Below are positions 1-7,841 of a DNA stretch of 64,000 nt, in pieces (positions within the stretch are counted from its first letter, which is position 1; each line of letters starts with the position of its first letter). Under the pieces are notes generated by a model. That model was given only the letters and a program-made list of their open reading frames with translations. It did not search any database and was not told the origin of the DNA. This stretch comes from Psychrobium sp051201665 (GTDB lineage Bacteria > Pseudomonadota > Gammaproteobacteria > Enterobacterales > Psychrobiaceae): the NCBI RefSeq assembly GCF_051201665.1, contig NZ_CP179210.1, forward strand, positions 2,666,001 through 2,730,000, written 5' to 3'. The translations under genes were made by a program, and so were the position numbers.

Positions 1-364
1 CCCAGTAAATCACATCATCAAAATCAACATCACCTAGTGGCGCGCCAGTAATGATAAGCCCATCGAAATTGCGCTCTTTAATATCCTCAAAGTCACGATA
101 GAAGTCATTCATGTGATCTTGCGGCGTATGTTTGGAAATATTGCTATGAATTCGTAAAAACTCAACATCTACCTGTAACGGCGTGTTGGCTAATAAGCGT
201 AAGATTTGAGTTTCTGTTTCAATTTTATTGGGCATTAAGTTAAGTAATAACACCTTCATTGGCCGAATTTGTTGGCTAAGCGCTCGGCTTTCACTCATTA
301 CAAAGATATTTTCTTCTTGTAATTCATCCTTTGCAGGTAACTTATCTGGAATATTAATCGGCAC
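1..364 (-). CDS. metA: Homoserine O-succinyltransferase (MetA), N-terminal part
   Basis: Reading the minus strand from a GTG at 364 gives about 121 residues beginning MPINIPDKLPA and continuing with blocks typical of MetA (ENIFVMSESRA, LNLMPNKIETE, TGAPLGDVDFDDV). MetA acylates homoserine in the first committed step of methionine synthesis. The start is fixed by an in-frame TGA five codons upstream, with only GTG available between it and the conserved N-terminus. The gene runs off the left edge, so the catalytic Cys and the C-terminal half are not in view. A MetJ-type operator lies directly upstream, consistent with methionine repression. The family assignment is strong; the choice between succinyl- and acetyl-transfer cannot be made from this part. 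Confidence 0.93.
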   Translation of the reverse strand, partial: MPINIPDKLPAKDELQEENIFVMSESRALSQQIRPMKVLLLNLMPNKIETETQILRLLANTPLQVDVEFLRIHSNISKHTPQDHMNDFYRDFEDIKERNFDGLIITGAPLGDVDFDDVIYW

Positions 365-421
365 AACAAACTCGCTTCAATTTATTAGTCAACGCAACAT
401 CATGTAGACAATTTAACCCAA

Positions 422-453
422 AGGCATCTAGACGTCTAGATGTTTATACGTTT
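422..453 (-). promoter_or_regulatory. MetJ operator: four tandem met boxes
   Basis: Four consecutive 8-mers match the met box AGACGTCT to different degrees: AGGCATCT (422-429), AGACGTCT (430-437, perfect), AGATGTTT (438-445) and ATACGTTT (446-453). Tandem 8-bp boxes are the known MetJ/S-adenosylmethionine repressor site in enterics and relatives. The array lies 58 bp upstream of the metA start, so it most likely overlaps or follows the metA promoter. The metJ gene itself is not in the window. Confidence 0.85.
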
Positions 454-585
454 TATCTAAAATTACTAATATTTTATACACATCTGCTTACGACAAATAT
501 CAGATGCTCCATTGACTCCCAACCAGTGTCTCGCTAAGTTAGCCTGTGAAAAATTCTAATAACAACACAATCAACGGATTTAGTT

Positions 586-2688
586 ATGAAAAAAACTGCA
601 ATTGTCACTGCTTCACTTGCCACTTTGGCGTTAAGTGCGTGTCAGTCGACACAAGAAACCACGAGCGTCACTAAACCAGATAGCGATTATCTTTGGCTTG
701 AAGAAGTTCAAGGTGAAGCCCCTTTAAACTGGGTTGAAACTCAAAATAAAAAAGCGTTTTCCTCGCTAAAATCTAATGCTGTTTATCAGCAAAGCTATGA
801 TGCAAATCTAGCCCTTCTTAACTCAAATGATCGTATTGCATATGCATCACAACGTGGCGATTACCTGTATAACTTTTGGACAGACAAAAATAACCAACGC
901 GGTTTATATCGCCGTACAACCTTAAGTGAATATCAAAAAGATAACCCGACGTGGGAAACGGTATTAGATATTGACGCTCTCGCTGCAAAAGATGGCATGA
1001 GCTGGGTTTACAAAGGCATGGATTGTTTATACCCAGATTACAATCACTGTTTAGTGAAATTGTCACCCGGTGGCAGCGATGCTGTTGTAGTCCGTGAATT
1101 TAATATGGCGACTAAATCATTTGTCGATGATGGCTTTAAGCTACCTGAAGCGAAAAGCTCGATTAGCTGGCGCGACGAAAACTCTGTATTCGTTGGCACA
1201 GATTTCGGCGCAGGCAGCTTAACCGATTCTGGTTACCCTGGTGTGGTAAAGATTTGGCAGCGTGGCACGCCATTATCTAGCGCAAAACAAGTTTATAAAG
1301 CCGACAAAACGTCTGTATCAGCCTCTGGCTTTGTCATGCGTGACGGTAAAAACAGCCTCGATATGATTTATGATGGCACCTCATTTTACTCACGAGCAAT
1401 GTATATCCTACAAGGCGACAAACAAGTAAAATTGCCTATCCCAAAAGATGCTAGTTTAAGTGCATTTTTAAATGGCGATATCTTTATTCAACTAAAGAGC
1501 TCATGGACAGTAAACGGCAGCACATTCAAACAAGGCAGTGTTATTTTTGCTCCAGTTGATGACGTATTGAAGGGAACAGCTAACTACAAAACGCTTATTA
1601 CGCCAACGGCGAGTTTAGCAATCAATTCAGTACAGGCAACTAAATCTACACTGTTAGTGACTGTATTAGATAACGTGAAATCAAAAGTACTGCGTTTCAC
1701 TAACGATGCAGGACAATGGAAAAGCACGCCAGTTGATATCGATGACAAAGGCAACATCAGCGTATTTAATACCAACGAAAGCACTGATGATTTCTTCTTA
1801 AATTACACCAGCTTCCTCAAGCCTTCTACGCTGTATAAAGTAAGTGGTGAAACAGGAAAACTAACCCAATTAAAAGCGCAAAAATCACAGTTTAACAGTG
1901 ATGATTTAGTGACTCACCAATATTGGGCAACGTCTAAAGATGGCACCAAAGTTCCTTACTTTGCCATCATGAAAAAAGACATTGAGTTAAACGGTAAAAA
2001 TCCTACATTGCTATACGGATACGGCGGTTTTGAAGTATCACTAAAACCATCTTACAGTGCGTTACAAGGTAAAAACTGGTTAGAAAAAGGCGGCGTATAC
2101 GTCCTATCTAATATTCGCGGTGGCGGTGAGTTTGGCCCAAGCTGGCATCAAGCAGCGCTTAAGAAAAATCGTCATAAAGCCTATGAAGATTTTGAAGCCA
2201 TTGCGATGGACTTAATCGACCGTAAAATTACCTCACCTGATCACTTAGGTATTCAAGGTGGCAGTAATGGCGGTTTATTAATGGGGGCAGCATTTACACG
2301 TCGTCCAGATCTATACAACGCCGTTGTTTGTCAGGTGCCATTACTTGATATGAAACGTTATACCAAGCTATTAGCAGGCGCTAGCTGGGCTGCTGAATAT
2401 GGCGATCCAGACAATGCCGAGATGTGGGAATACATTAAAACCTATTCACCATTTCACAACCTAGATGCTAAAGCAGATTATCCAAAAGTGTTCTTCACGA
2501 CATCGACTAAAGATGATCGTGTACATCCTGGCCATGCCCGTAAAATGGTCGCTAAGATGCAAGATCTTGGACACGATGTTTACTACTACGAAAACACGGA
2601 AGGCGGTCACGCTGGTGCAGCTGACAACAAACAGCGCGCTGACATGTACGCTCTTATCTACAGCTATTTATGGCAACAACTTAAATAA
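586..2688 (+). CDS. S9 prolyl-oligopeptidase-family serine peptidase, secreted
   Basis: This 700-residue protein starts with a lipoprotein-type signal (MKKTAIVT...LALSAC; lipobox Cys at residue 19). An N-terminal beta-propeller region (about residues 30-420) is followed by an alpha/beta-hydrolase domain. The catalytic triad is visible: Ser560 in GGSNGG, Asp in DDRV (about 643-644) and His675 in GGHAG. The length matches prolyl oligopeptidase/oligopeptidase B-like enzymes, which cleave short peptides after Pro or basic residues. The export signal suggests periplasmic or outer-membrane-anchored peptide degradation. The gene is monocistronic: a strong hairpin terminator follows at 2715. Exact cleavage preference cannot be read from sequence. 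Confidence 0.9.
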   Translation: MKKTAIVTASLATLALSACQSTQETTSVTKPDSDYLWLEEVQGEAPLNWVETQNKKAFSSLKSNAVYQQSYDANLALLNSNDRIAYASQRGDYLYNFWTDKNNQRGLYRRTTLSEYQKDNPTWETVLDIDALAAKDGMSWVYKGMDCLYPDYNHCLVKLSPGGSDAVVVREFNMATKSFVDDGFKLPEAKSSISWRDENSVFVGTDFGAGSLTDSGYPGVVKIWQRGTPLSSAKQVYKADKTSVSASGFVMRDGKNSLDMIYDGTSFYSRAMYILQGDKQVKLPIPKDASLSAFLNGDIFIQLKSSWTVNGSTFKQGSVIFAPVDDVLKGTANYKTLITPTASLAINSVQATKSTLLVTVLDNVKSKVLRFTNDAGQWKSTPVDIDDKGNISVFNTNESTDDFFLNYTSFLKPSTLYKVSGETGKLTQLKAQKSQFNSDDLVTHQYWATSKDGTKVPYFAIMKKDIELNGKNPTLLYGYGGFEVSLKPSYSALQGKNWLEKGGVYVLSNIRGGGEFGPSWHQAALKKNRHKAYEDFEAIAMDLIDRKITSPDHLGIQGGSNGGLLMGAAFTRRPDLYNAVVCQVPLLDMKRYTKLLAGASWAAEYGDPDNAEMWEYIKTYSPFHNLDAKADYPKVFFTTSTKDDRVHPGHARKMVAKMQDLGHDVYYYENTEGGHAGAADNKQRADMYALIYSYLWQQLK

Positions 2689-2714
2689 TCGTTAGATAAA
2701 AATAGCCGTAATAA

Positions 2715-2744
2715 AAAGCCGATTTAAGCAATTAAATCGGCTTT
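2715..2744 (+). terminator. Terminator after the S9 peptidase
   Basis: An 11-bp perfect stem (AAAGCCGATTT / AAATCGGCTTT, arms 2715-2725 and 2734-2744) with an 8-nt loop sits 26 bp after the stop codon. It carries A and T runs on both sides and could act in either direction. Confidence 0.8.
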
Positions 2745-2844
2745 ATTCATAATCAAAATTTAGATAATTATTTGTAACTATTCACTAGGGAAAATTATTT
2801 TCTAAGGATCCTTTTTAGCTATTGACCGATCCTGCCAGTATGCC

Positions 2845-2876
2845 AAGCTAGGGCTATGACTTAATCGCCCTAGCTT
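2845..2876 (+). other. Hairpin immediately upstream of the IS66 transposase start
   Basis: A 10-bp perfect inverted repeat (AAGCTAGGGC, 2845-2854; GCCCTAGCTT, 2867-2876) ends two bases before the ATG at 2879. It occupies the place where a ribosome binding site would be, and no Shine-Dalgarno sequence is visible. A structure here could prevent translation of transposase from read-through transcripts; that role is an inference from other insertion sequences. Confidence 0.55.
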
Positions 2877-2878
2877 CA

Positions 2879-4318
2879 ATGAACTTAAACAGCATCAACA
2901 TCACTGAAATAGTTGAGCAAACTAAAGCTCAGTTACAAGAAGATAAGACACTCACGCCTGCGTTGAAGATGTCTATCGAGCTTATTCTTGTTATCGTTGT
3001 TATGCTTGCCAGTAAATTGGGACTTAACAGTAAAAATAGTAGTATCCCGCCATCAAAAGATATTAACCGAGAAAAACAAACCAAAGCTAAATCAGATAAG
3101 CTAGCGGGTGGACAAAAAGGCCGAACGGGTAAAACGCTGACTCAAACAGAAACGCCCGATGAGATAGAAGTCATTTTAGTTGACCGAGACATGTTACCTC
3201 AAGGACGTTATCGTGAGGTGGGTTTTCAAAAGCGGCAAGTTGTCGATATCGACATCAGTAAAGTGGTGACAGAATACCAAGCGCAAATTCTGGAAAATGC
3301 GCAAGGAAAGCGTTTTGAGGGTGAATTTCCAGAAGGCGTTAACAGTCCGATCCAGTATGGCGTTGGTGTGAAAGCGCATGCCGTTTACTTATCCCAATAT
3401 CAATTACTTCCTTATAATCGTATTGAAGAATACTTTGCCGACCAGCTCGGTCTCCCCGTCAGTGCGGGTAGTTTGTTTAACTTTAATGAGCAAGCCGCTG
3501 CACTGGTCAAGTCATCAGGTGCAGAAGATATCATAAAAACGGCATTACAAAGCCCTCATCAAACATTACATGTTGATGAAACAGGTATTAATATCGGCGG
3601 AAAACGGCGATGGCTTCATGGCGCGTCAACGACATGGTGGACGTATTTTTATCCTCATGAAAAAAGAGGAAAAATAGCGATGGATGACGCCGATATTCTT
3701 CCTCACTTTAGTGGTGTACTGTGTCATGACCATTGGAAACCGTATTATCAATATACCAAGTGCCAACATGCCTTATGCAATGCTCATCATATCCGAGAGT
3801 TAGAAAGAGCATGGGAGCAAGATGGCATGCAATGGGCGAAGGCGTTGCAAACCTTACTGAAGGACATGAATAAACATCAAATTGATAACCCCAACTTAGA
3901 CGAAGACACTAAGCGGCAATACTTAACGCAATATCAAAAAATACTAGCCGCAGGTGAAATTGAATGTCCAGCGCCAGATGAAAACAGCCGAATAAAAGGT
4001 CAGCGAGGGCGATTAAAACGAACAAAATCCAGAGCATTGTTAGAGCGATTAAGAGATTATCAAGATGATGTCTTACGCTTTCTGACGAGCACTGCTGTCC
4101 CATTTACCAATAATCAAGGCGAGAATGATATTAGGATGACAAAAGTTCATCAAAAAATATCTGGATGCTTTAGAAGTATGCAAGGCGCAGAGATGTTCTG
4201 TTTGATCAGAAGCTATTTATCGACTTGCAGAAAACAATATGTATCTGCAAGCCTAGCCCTTGAATTGCTATTCAAAAATCAGCTTCCAGATGTATTTATT
4301 GAAGATAAGGCTGAATAG
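2879..4318 (+). CDS. tnpC: IS66-family transposase (TnpC-type)
   Basis: The 479-residue protein has the layout of IS66 transposases. An N-terminal leucine-rich helical segment (about 1-50) is followed by a Lys/Gly-rich linker ending in GGQKGR. A zinc-finger-like region comes next, then the DDE domain with DETG (first Asp), HDHWKPY (second Asp) and the C-terminal NNQGENDIR block with the catalytic Glu, followed by a short IS66 C-terminal tail. No frameshift or internal stop is present, so it should be active if translated. Translation may be held back by the hairpin overlapping the start region. It is the only gene of the element. Confidence 0.92.
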   Translation: MNLNSINITEIVEQTKAQLQEDKTLTPALKMSIELILVIVVMLASKLGLNSKNSSIPPSKDINREKQTKAKSDKLAGGQKGRTGKTLTQTETPDEIEVILVDRDMLPQGRYREVGFQKRQVVDIDISKVVTEYQAQILENAQGKRFEGEFPEGVNSPIQYGVGVKAHAVYLSQYQLLPYNRIEEYFADQLGLPVSAGSLFNFNEQAAALVKSSGAEDIIKTALQSPHQTLHVDETGINIGGKRRWLHGASTTWWTYFYPHEKRGKIAMDDADILPHFSGVLCHDHWKPYYQYTKCQHALCNAHHIRELERAWEQDGMQWAKALQTLLKDMNKHQIDNPNLDEDTKRQYLTQYQKILAAGEIECPAPDENSRIKGQRGRLKRTKSRALLERLRDYQDDVLRFLTSTAVPFTNNQGENDIRMTKVHQKISGCFRSMQGAEMFCLIRSYLSTCRKQYVSASLALELLFKNQLPDVFIEDKAE

Positions 4319-4340
4319 TTACAATTATTTTAGAGTAAGA

Positions 4341-4703
4341 TTAAGCGATATATTTATTCGATGTCTTAGGTCGTAAAACTACAGACCAAAATCCAGCGAC
4401 TGATAATCCGACGAAACCAATGAAACCAAATCGCCATAAATACCCTAGCAACGAGATTGACGGAACCTGTTGGAACAGTACAATAGCAATATGTAGGCTC
4501 AACATTAGAATTATGCAACAAATCAAATTCACACTAAATCTTTGTGAAAATTGACGATTGCGCACTAAAAATCCAATTATTAGGGTACACAGCCCAATTG
4601 GAATCACAATAAGTAATCCCTGTTTTGTATAGAGTTCAATCATTGACGTCATTAAGACACCGCCCATTAAAGCGAATATAATCCATAAATTATTTTTCAT
4701 CAT
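4341..4703 (-). CDS. Small four-helix membrane protein, unknown function
   Basis: This 120-residue protein is almost entirely hydrophobic and has four predicted transmembrane segments: about residues 5-20, 28-48, 58-78 and 86-108. A basic loop sits after the second helix and the tail is short and polar. Two Met codons stand at the start (4703 and 4700), with AGGAT about 9 nt upstream. It begins 14 bp after the stop of the Cys-rich secreted protein and is presumably co-transcribed with it, so a role in export, maturation or self-protection for that product is possible but unproven. I do not recognise a family. The IS66 element ends only 18 bp beyond its stop codon, so its former downstream context was altered by that insertion. 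Confidence 0.7.
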   Translation of the reverse strand: MMKNNLWIIFALMGGVLMTSMIELYTKQGLLIVIPIGLCTLIIGFLVRNRQFSQRFSVNLICCIILMLSLHIAIVLFQQVPSISLLGYLWRFGFIGFVGLSVAGFWSVVLRPKTSNKYIA

Positions 4704-4717
4704 AAAGCCATCCTATA

Positions 4718-5332
4718 TTAACAACCACCATCACACTTGTGCTGCCATAACGTTCCGCACTGTCTATGCGATTGACTACAACCGCCGCTCGAACAACTAC
4801 CCCAACACCAATCTGATTCAGTGCTACATGAACACATAGCAGCTCTCTGAACACCAACGGTGGGAACTTCACTCTTTAAAATTGAATGCCCGCTATATGC
4901 TTTTAGGTCAACTAAAGCAGTATACGCTAATTTCTTTCCCAACAACGACTTAGCAGCATTTTCGAATAACTTCATTTGAGGTTTAATAACTTGATTTCTG
5001 ATCCAATCAGTGTTGTTTTTGTCAAACATGACAGGAAGGTAATTTTTAAGGAGTGCAATGAGACGTCTTTGTTTTTTCGTTAACTGTTCATTCTGCATCA
5101 TTAAATTTAAATGTGCTTGCCACAAAAGCTGCTTTTGGAAAGATGTAGTAACGTCATAAACTCTATATGTATCGTCGCGAGACAAAGTTAACACTTTGTC
5201 ATAAATTTCTAATTCACTAAATCTTTCTCCCTCCATTTTTAGCTCTTCGCTTAATGTGACAGCCTCTATTGACATAGCTTTCACTGGTGGGCAATTTTTC
5301 GATGTTAAGCCATAAGATGGCAGAGAAATCAA
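4718..5332 (-). CDS. Fulvocin C-related Cys-rich secreted protein; start region out of frame
   Basis: The body of this ORF (204 codons from a TTG at 5332) is a polar helical region followed by a 38-residue C-terminal module with eight cysteines (spacing C-x-C-x6-C-x3-C-x4-C-x6-C-x7-C-x3-C). Such a module resembles proteins annotated as bacteriocin fulvocin C-related. The TTG has no ribosome binding site. A good start exists at 5358: ATG with AAAGGAG 6 nt upstream. It runs into a TGA after nine codons because of three copies of a 5-bp repeat (5333-5347). Removing one copy would join that ATG to the body and give MRRLFCSLISLPSYG, a plausible signal peptide. The gene is therefore either switched off, a pseudogene, or affected by a sequence error. 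Toxic or antibacterial activity is only suggested by the family name. Confidence 0.65.
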   Translation of the reverse strand: MISLPSYGLTSKNCPPVKAMSIEAVTLSEELKMEGERFSELEIYDKVLTLSRDDTYRVYDVTTSFQKQLLWQAHLNLMMQNEQLTKKQRRLIALLKNYLPVMFDKNNTDWIRNQVIKPQMKLFENAAKSLLGKKLAYTALVDLKAYSGHSILKSEVPTVGVQRAAMCSCSTESDWCWGSCSSGGCSQSHRQCGTLWQHKCDGGC

Positions 5333-5347
5333 AGAACAGAACAGAAC
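5333..5347 (-). repeat. Pentanucleotide repeat (AGAAC)x3 that sets the reading frame
   Basis: Three perfect AGAAC units (GTTCT on the coding strand) lie between the well-placed ATG at 5358 and the body of the Cys-rich protein. With three units the reading frame meets a stop immediately; with two units the frame would be continuous. Three units is short for slipped-strand phase variation, so simple mutation is equally possible. Confidence 0.6.
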
Positions 5348-5541
5348 AATCTTCGCATAATTTACTCCTTTAAATTTAAATAGAGTATTCTGATAAAAAC
5401 ATTTATCAGAATACTATGTGTAAAACTCCTAATTCCGAAGTTAAGCGACAACTGTTCAAAAGTCAACCAACTAAAAAGTTGTCACACATTATCGATTACT
5501 CGTGACTTAGTTAGTGACCCTACTAATTATTCGGAGCAATC

Positions 5542-6435
5542 ATGAAAAAAACAATTTTCTCAATCGCACTAACAGCAGCAAGCGTGTTACTCACATCCAA
5601 CTCATTGGCGTCAGAAACCCAATGCCTTAACGCAAACGTGTCAGGTCAAGGGCAAGCCGTACTACTGTTACCGGGGTTTATTAGTGATGAATCAGTATGG
5701 ACAGAGGTACGCAACGATTTAGCAAAGCAATATCAAGTTCACCAGCTATCAATCGCCGGGTTTGGAAAAAATAAAGCCTGCGGCCAAGCAAGCACTATCA
5801 TGAGCGCAGTCAAAGGTGAGCTAGCAACTTACCTCTCAACAAATAAATTACAAAACCCAATTCTCATTGGTCACAGCATGGGCGGTCTATTAGCATTTGA
5901 TGCATCACTAAATCCAAACATCAACTTAAAAGCAGCTGTTTCTGTTGATGGTTTACCATTCATCGGCCCTATTTTTACCCGTAACAATCAAACTACAGCG
6001 GATGATTTAATGCCACAAGCAACGGCCATGAAAACTATGTACCAACAAGCAACACCGGAGCAATTAGTGGCTTTTACCAAACAAGGCATCATGCTGCAAA
6101 CTAACCAACCATCTCGCTACAACGACATTATCGACATGGCAAAACACTCGGACGCAACAACGGCTGGTAGTGCACTACATTCTGTAATGACCACCGATCT
6201 ACGGCCAAAACTAGCCAAGTTAACAAATCCTGTGTTATTAATTGGCGCGTCAGGTGCTTTTACCACTGATGCGCAGCATCAAGCAGCCAAAGCAATGTAC
6301 CAGGCGCAGATACAGCAAGCACCTCAAGTAAAACTAAAGATGAATAGCAAAGGACATCACTTTTTAATGTGGGATCAAACCGATTGGTTAATAAACACGA
6401 TCAAAACTTATATTTCACAACAATCAGACGTCTAA
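5542..6435 (+). CDS. Alpha/beta-fold hydrolase, periplasmic
   Basis: This 297-residue protein has a clear Sec signal peptide (MKKTIFSIALTAASVLL...NSLAS, cleavage near residue 24). The alpha/beta-hydrolase core shows an oxyanion-hole block (LLPGF), the nucleophile elbow GHSMGG (Ser about 114) and a C-terminal His in KGHHFLMWD. The length and motifs are those of small esterases/lactonases of the Pfam Abhydrolase_6 type; the natural substrate is not deducible. TCGGAG precedes the ATG. It ends 56 bp before the sigma-factor start on the same strand and no terminator separates them, so co-transcription is possible. Confidence 0.85.
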   Translation: MKKTIFSIALTAASVLLTSNSLASETQCLNANVSGQGQAVLLLPGFISDESVWTEVRNDLAKQYQVHQLSIAGFGKNKACGQASTIMSAVKGELATYLSTNKLQNPILIGHSMGGLLAFDASLNPNINLKAAVSVDGLPFIGPIFTRNNQTTADDLMPQATAMKTMYQQATPEQLVAFTKQGIMLQTNQPSRYNDIIDMAKHSDATTAGSALHSVMTTDLRPKLAKLTNPVLLIGASGAFTTDAQHQAAKAMYQAQIQQAPQVKLKMNSKGHHFLMWDQTDWLINTIKTYISQQSDV

Positions 6436-6491
6436 TAACGTTAAAAATATTGGGCTGATAATATCTCAGCCCTTAGTAAAAGGTGATCACC

Positions 6492-7634
6492 ATGCATTCA
6501 TCAACAACGCTAAACGAACAAACACTACAACTTGCGCAAGCAGGCGATAAACAAGCTTTCTCAATACTTGTTAATTACCTCAACAACACAGTGCATGCAA
6601 TTGCACTCAATATCACTCGCGACCTACAACATAGCCACGATGTGAGCCAGCTCGTATTTATCAAAATATGGCAACAGCTCGGTGAATTGAAAACAAGCGA
6701 CAGTATTTTACCTTGGGTACGTCAAATTACCCGTTATACCGCCATTAACTTTGTGCGTGACAACAAACATCGCACCGAGTTAGCCAGCGATGACGCCACC
6801 ATAGAATCATTGCTAAACGACGTGGTTAATAATCACGATCTCAATGAACAGTCGATGATGACGCAGCAACAAAATCAGGTGATTAATCACCTAATAGAGC
6901 AGTTACCGGATGAAAGTCGCGAAATCGTTTTACTTTATTATCGTCAAGAGCACGACAGCGCCGTTGTTGCTAATCTTCTAGGATTAACCACAGTCACTGT
7001 ACGCAAAAGATTACAACGCGTGCGTGAGCAACTCAAAGAGCAGGTATTAGAAAAGTACGGCAAAGTGCTCTTTGCAACGGCGCCAATTGCCATTGATATT
7101 TCTCTAGCACTTGCAGCAAGTACAGCTTCCCCTGTTGCTGCCGCGACATTAGGGAGCCAAGCCAGCATAAGCCAAAGCCATTGGTTGGCAAAATTATTCT
7201 ACCTGTTAGGCGGCGCTATCATTGGTGCGTTCCTTGGTGTATTGGCCAACAGTTTTGCCATCAATAAAACCATTAAGCATATCGATAATGATGAAGACAT
7301 TGCTTCTCTTAAACGCTTAAAACGTCACGGTAACATTTGGATAATTGGCAGTGCCCTTGCCCTTACCGCCAGTTATCAATGGACACAAGGCTGGTTAATG
7401 CCTGTTATCACCTACGCACTTTTCTTAATGGGATTAACGGTGGTGGTGAATACGACTAACACCATCAGTCGTCAAAACCTCCAGCGTCAAGCGCCTAATG
7501 ACCAACGGGCTAAAAAATTGCTATCACGCAGTCAATGGACCTGCAAGTTGGGCTATTTATTGGGATTTGGCGGCGGCAGTGCAGGACTAATTATTGGTTT
7601 ATATCAAAGTGGGCGCTTTGAGCTTTTGTTTTAA
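6492..7634 (+). CDS. ECF-type RNA polymerase sigma factor with C-terminal membrane domain
   Basis: Residues 1-185 form a sigma-70 ECF protein: region 2 (LAQAGDKQAFSILVNYL... through SILPWVRQITRYTAINFVRD) and region 4 (INHLIEQLPDESREIVLLYY... TVRKRLQRVREQLKE) with the helix-turn-helix. Residues 190-380 are an additional domain with about four to five hydrophobic segments (near 205-225, 240-260, 285-305, 315-330 and 360-375). I start it at the ATG at 6492 because AAGGTGAT, a near-perfect Shine-Dalgarno sequence, lies 8 nt upstream; a GTG at 6483 would overlap that site. No separate anti-sigma gene follows, so the membrane part may hold the sigma factor at the membrane in its place. The regulon is unknown. 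Confidence 0.82.
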   Translation: MHSSTTLNEQTLQLAQAGDKQAFSILVNYLNNTVHAIALNITRDLQHSHDVSQLVFIKIWQQLGELKTSDSILPWVRQITRYTAINFVRDNKHRTELASDDATIESLLNDVVNNHDLNEQSMMTQQQNQVINHLIEQLPDESREIVLLYYRQEHDSAVVANLLGLTTVTVRKRLQRVREQLKEQVLEKYGKVLFATAPIAIDISLALAASTASPVAAATLGSQASISQSHWLAKLFYLLGGAIIGAFLGVLANSFAINKTIKHIDNDEDIASLKRLKRHGNIWIIGSALALTASYQWTQGWLMPVITYALFLMGLTVVVNTTNTISRQNLQRQAPNDQRAKKLLSRSQWTCKLGYLLGFGGGSAGLIIGLYQSGRFELLF

Positions 7635-7841
7635 GAAATCGTAAACAAGTGCTTGTCATTGGCCTTAATGACAAGCGTCAAAGCAGAAAGCTCTCTCTAT
7701 AAACATATTTTTACAACTATAGCTCATGTTCCCCCCTTGCCACTTAGTAACATTTGTTACATTATAACGCCCGATGGTATTTTCCAATTATGATAAAAAC
7801 ACACTTTGGAAAAACTTTTTTTCAATCTAGGAATGAACAAT

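Larger units (their letters stand above)
2774..4322 (+). mobile_element. Complete IS66-family insertion sequence with 8-bp target duplication
   Basis: The element is bounded by perfect 11-bp terminal inverted repeats: GTAACTATTCA at 2774-2784 and its reverse complement at 4312-4322. IS66 ends typically begin GTAA. Directly outside both ends is the same 8-mer, AATTATTT (2766-2773 and 4323-4330); 8 bp is the usual IS66 target duplication. The element is about 1549 bp and carries a single transposase ORF, like the tnpC-only (ISBst12-type) subgroup rather than the classical tnpA-tnpB-tnpC arrangement. The stop codon of the transposase lies inside the right inverted repeat. Perfect ends, perfect duplications and an open reading frame indicate a recent insertion. 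It landed between two genes and broke neither. Confidence 0.95.

Noticed and set aside
5332..5332. TTG at 5332 as the true start of the fulvocin C-like protein
   Set aside because: It lacks a ribosome site and begins in the middle of what reads as a signal peptide when the frame from 5358 is restored.
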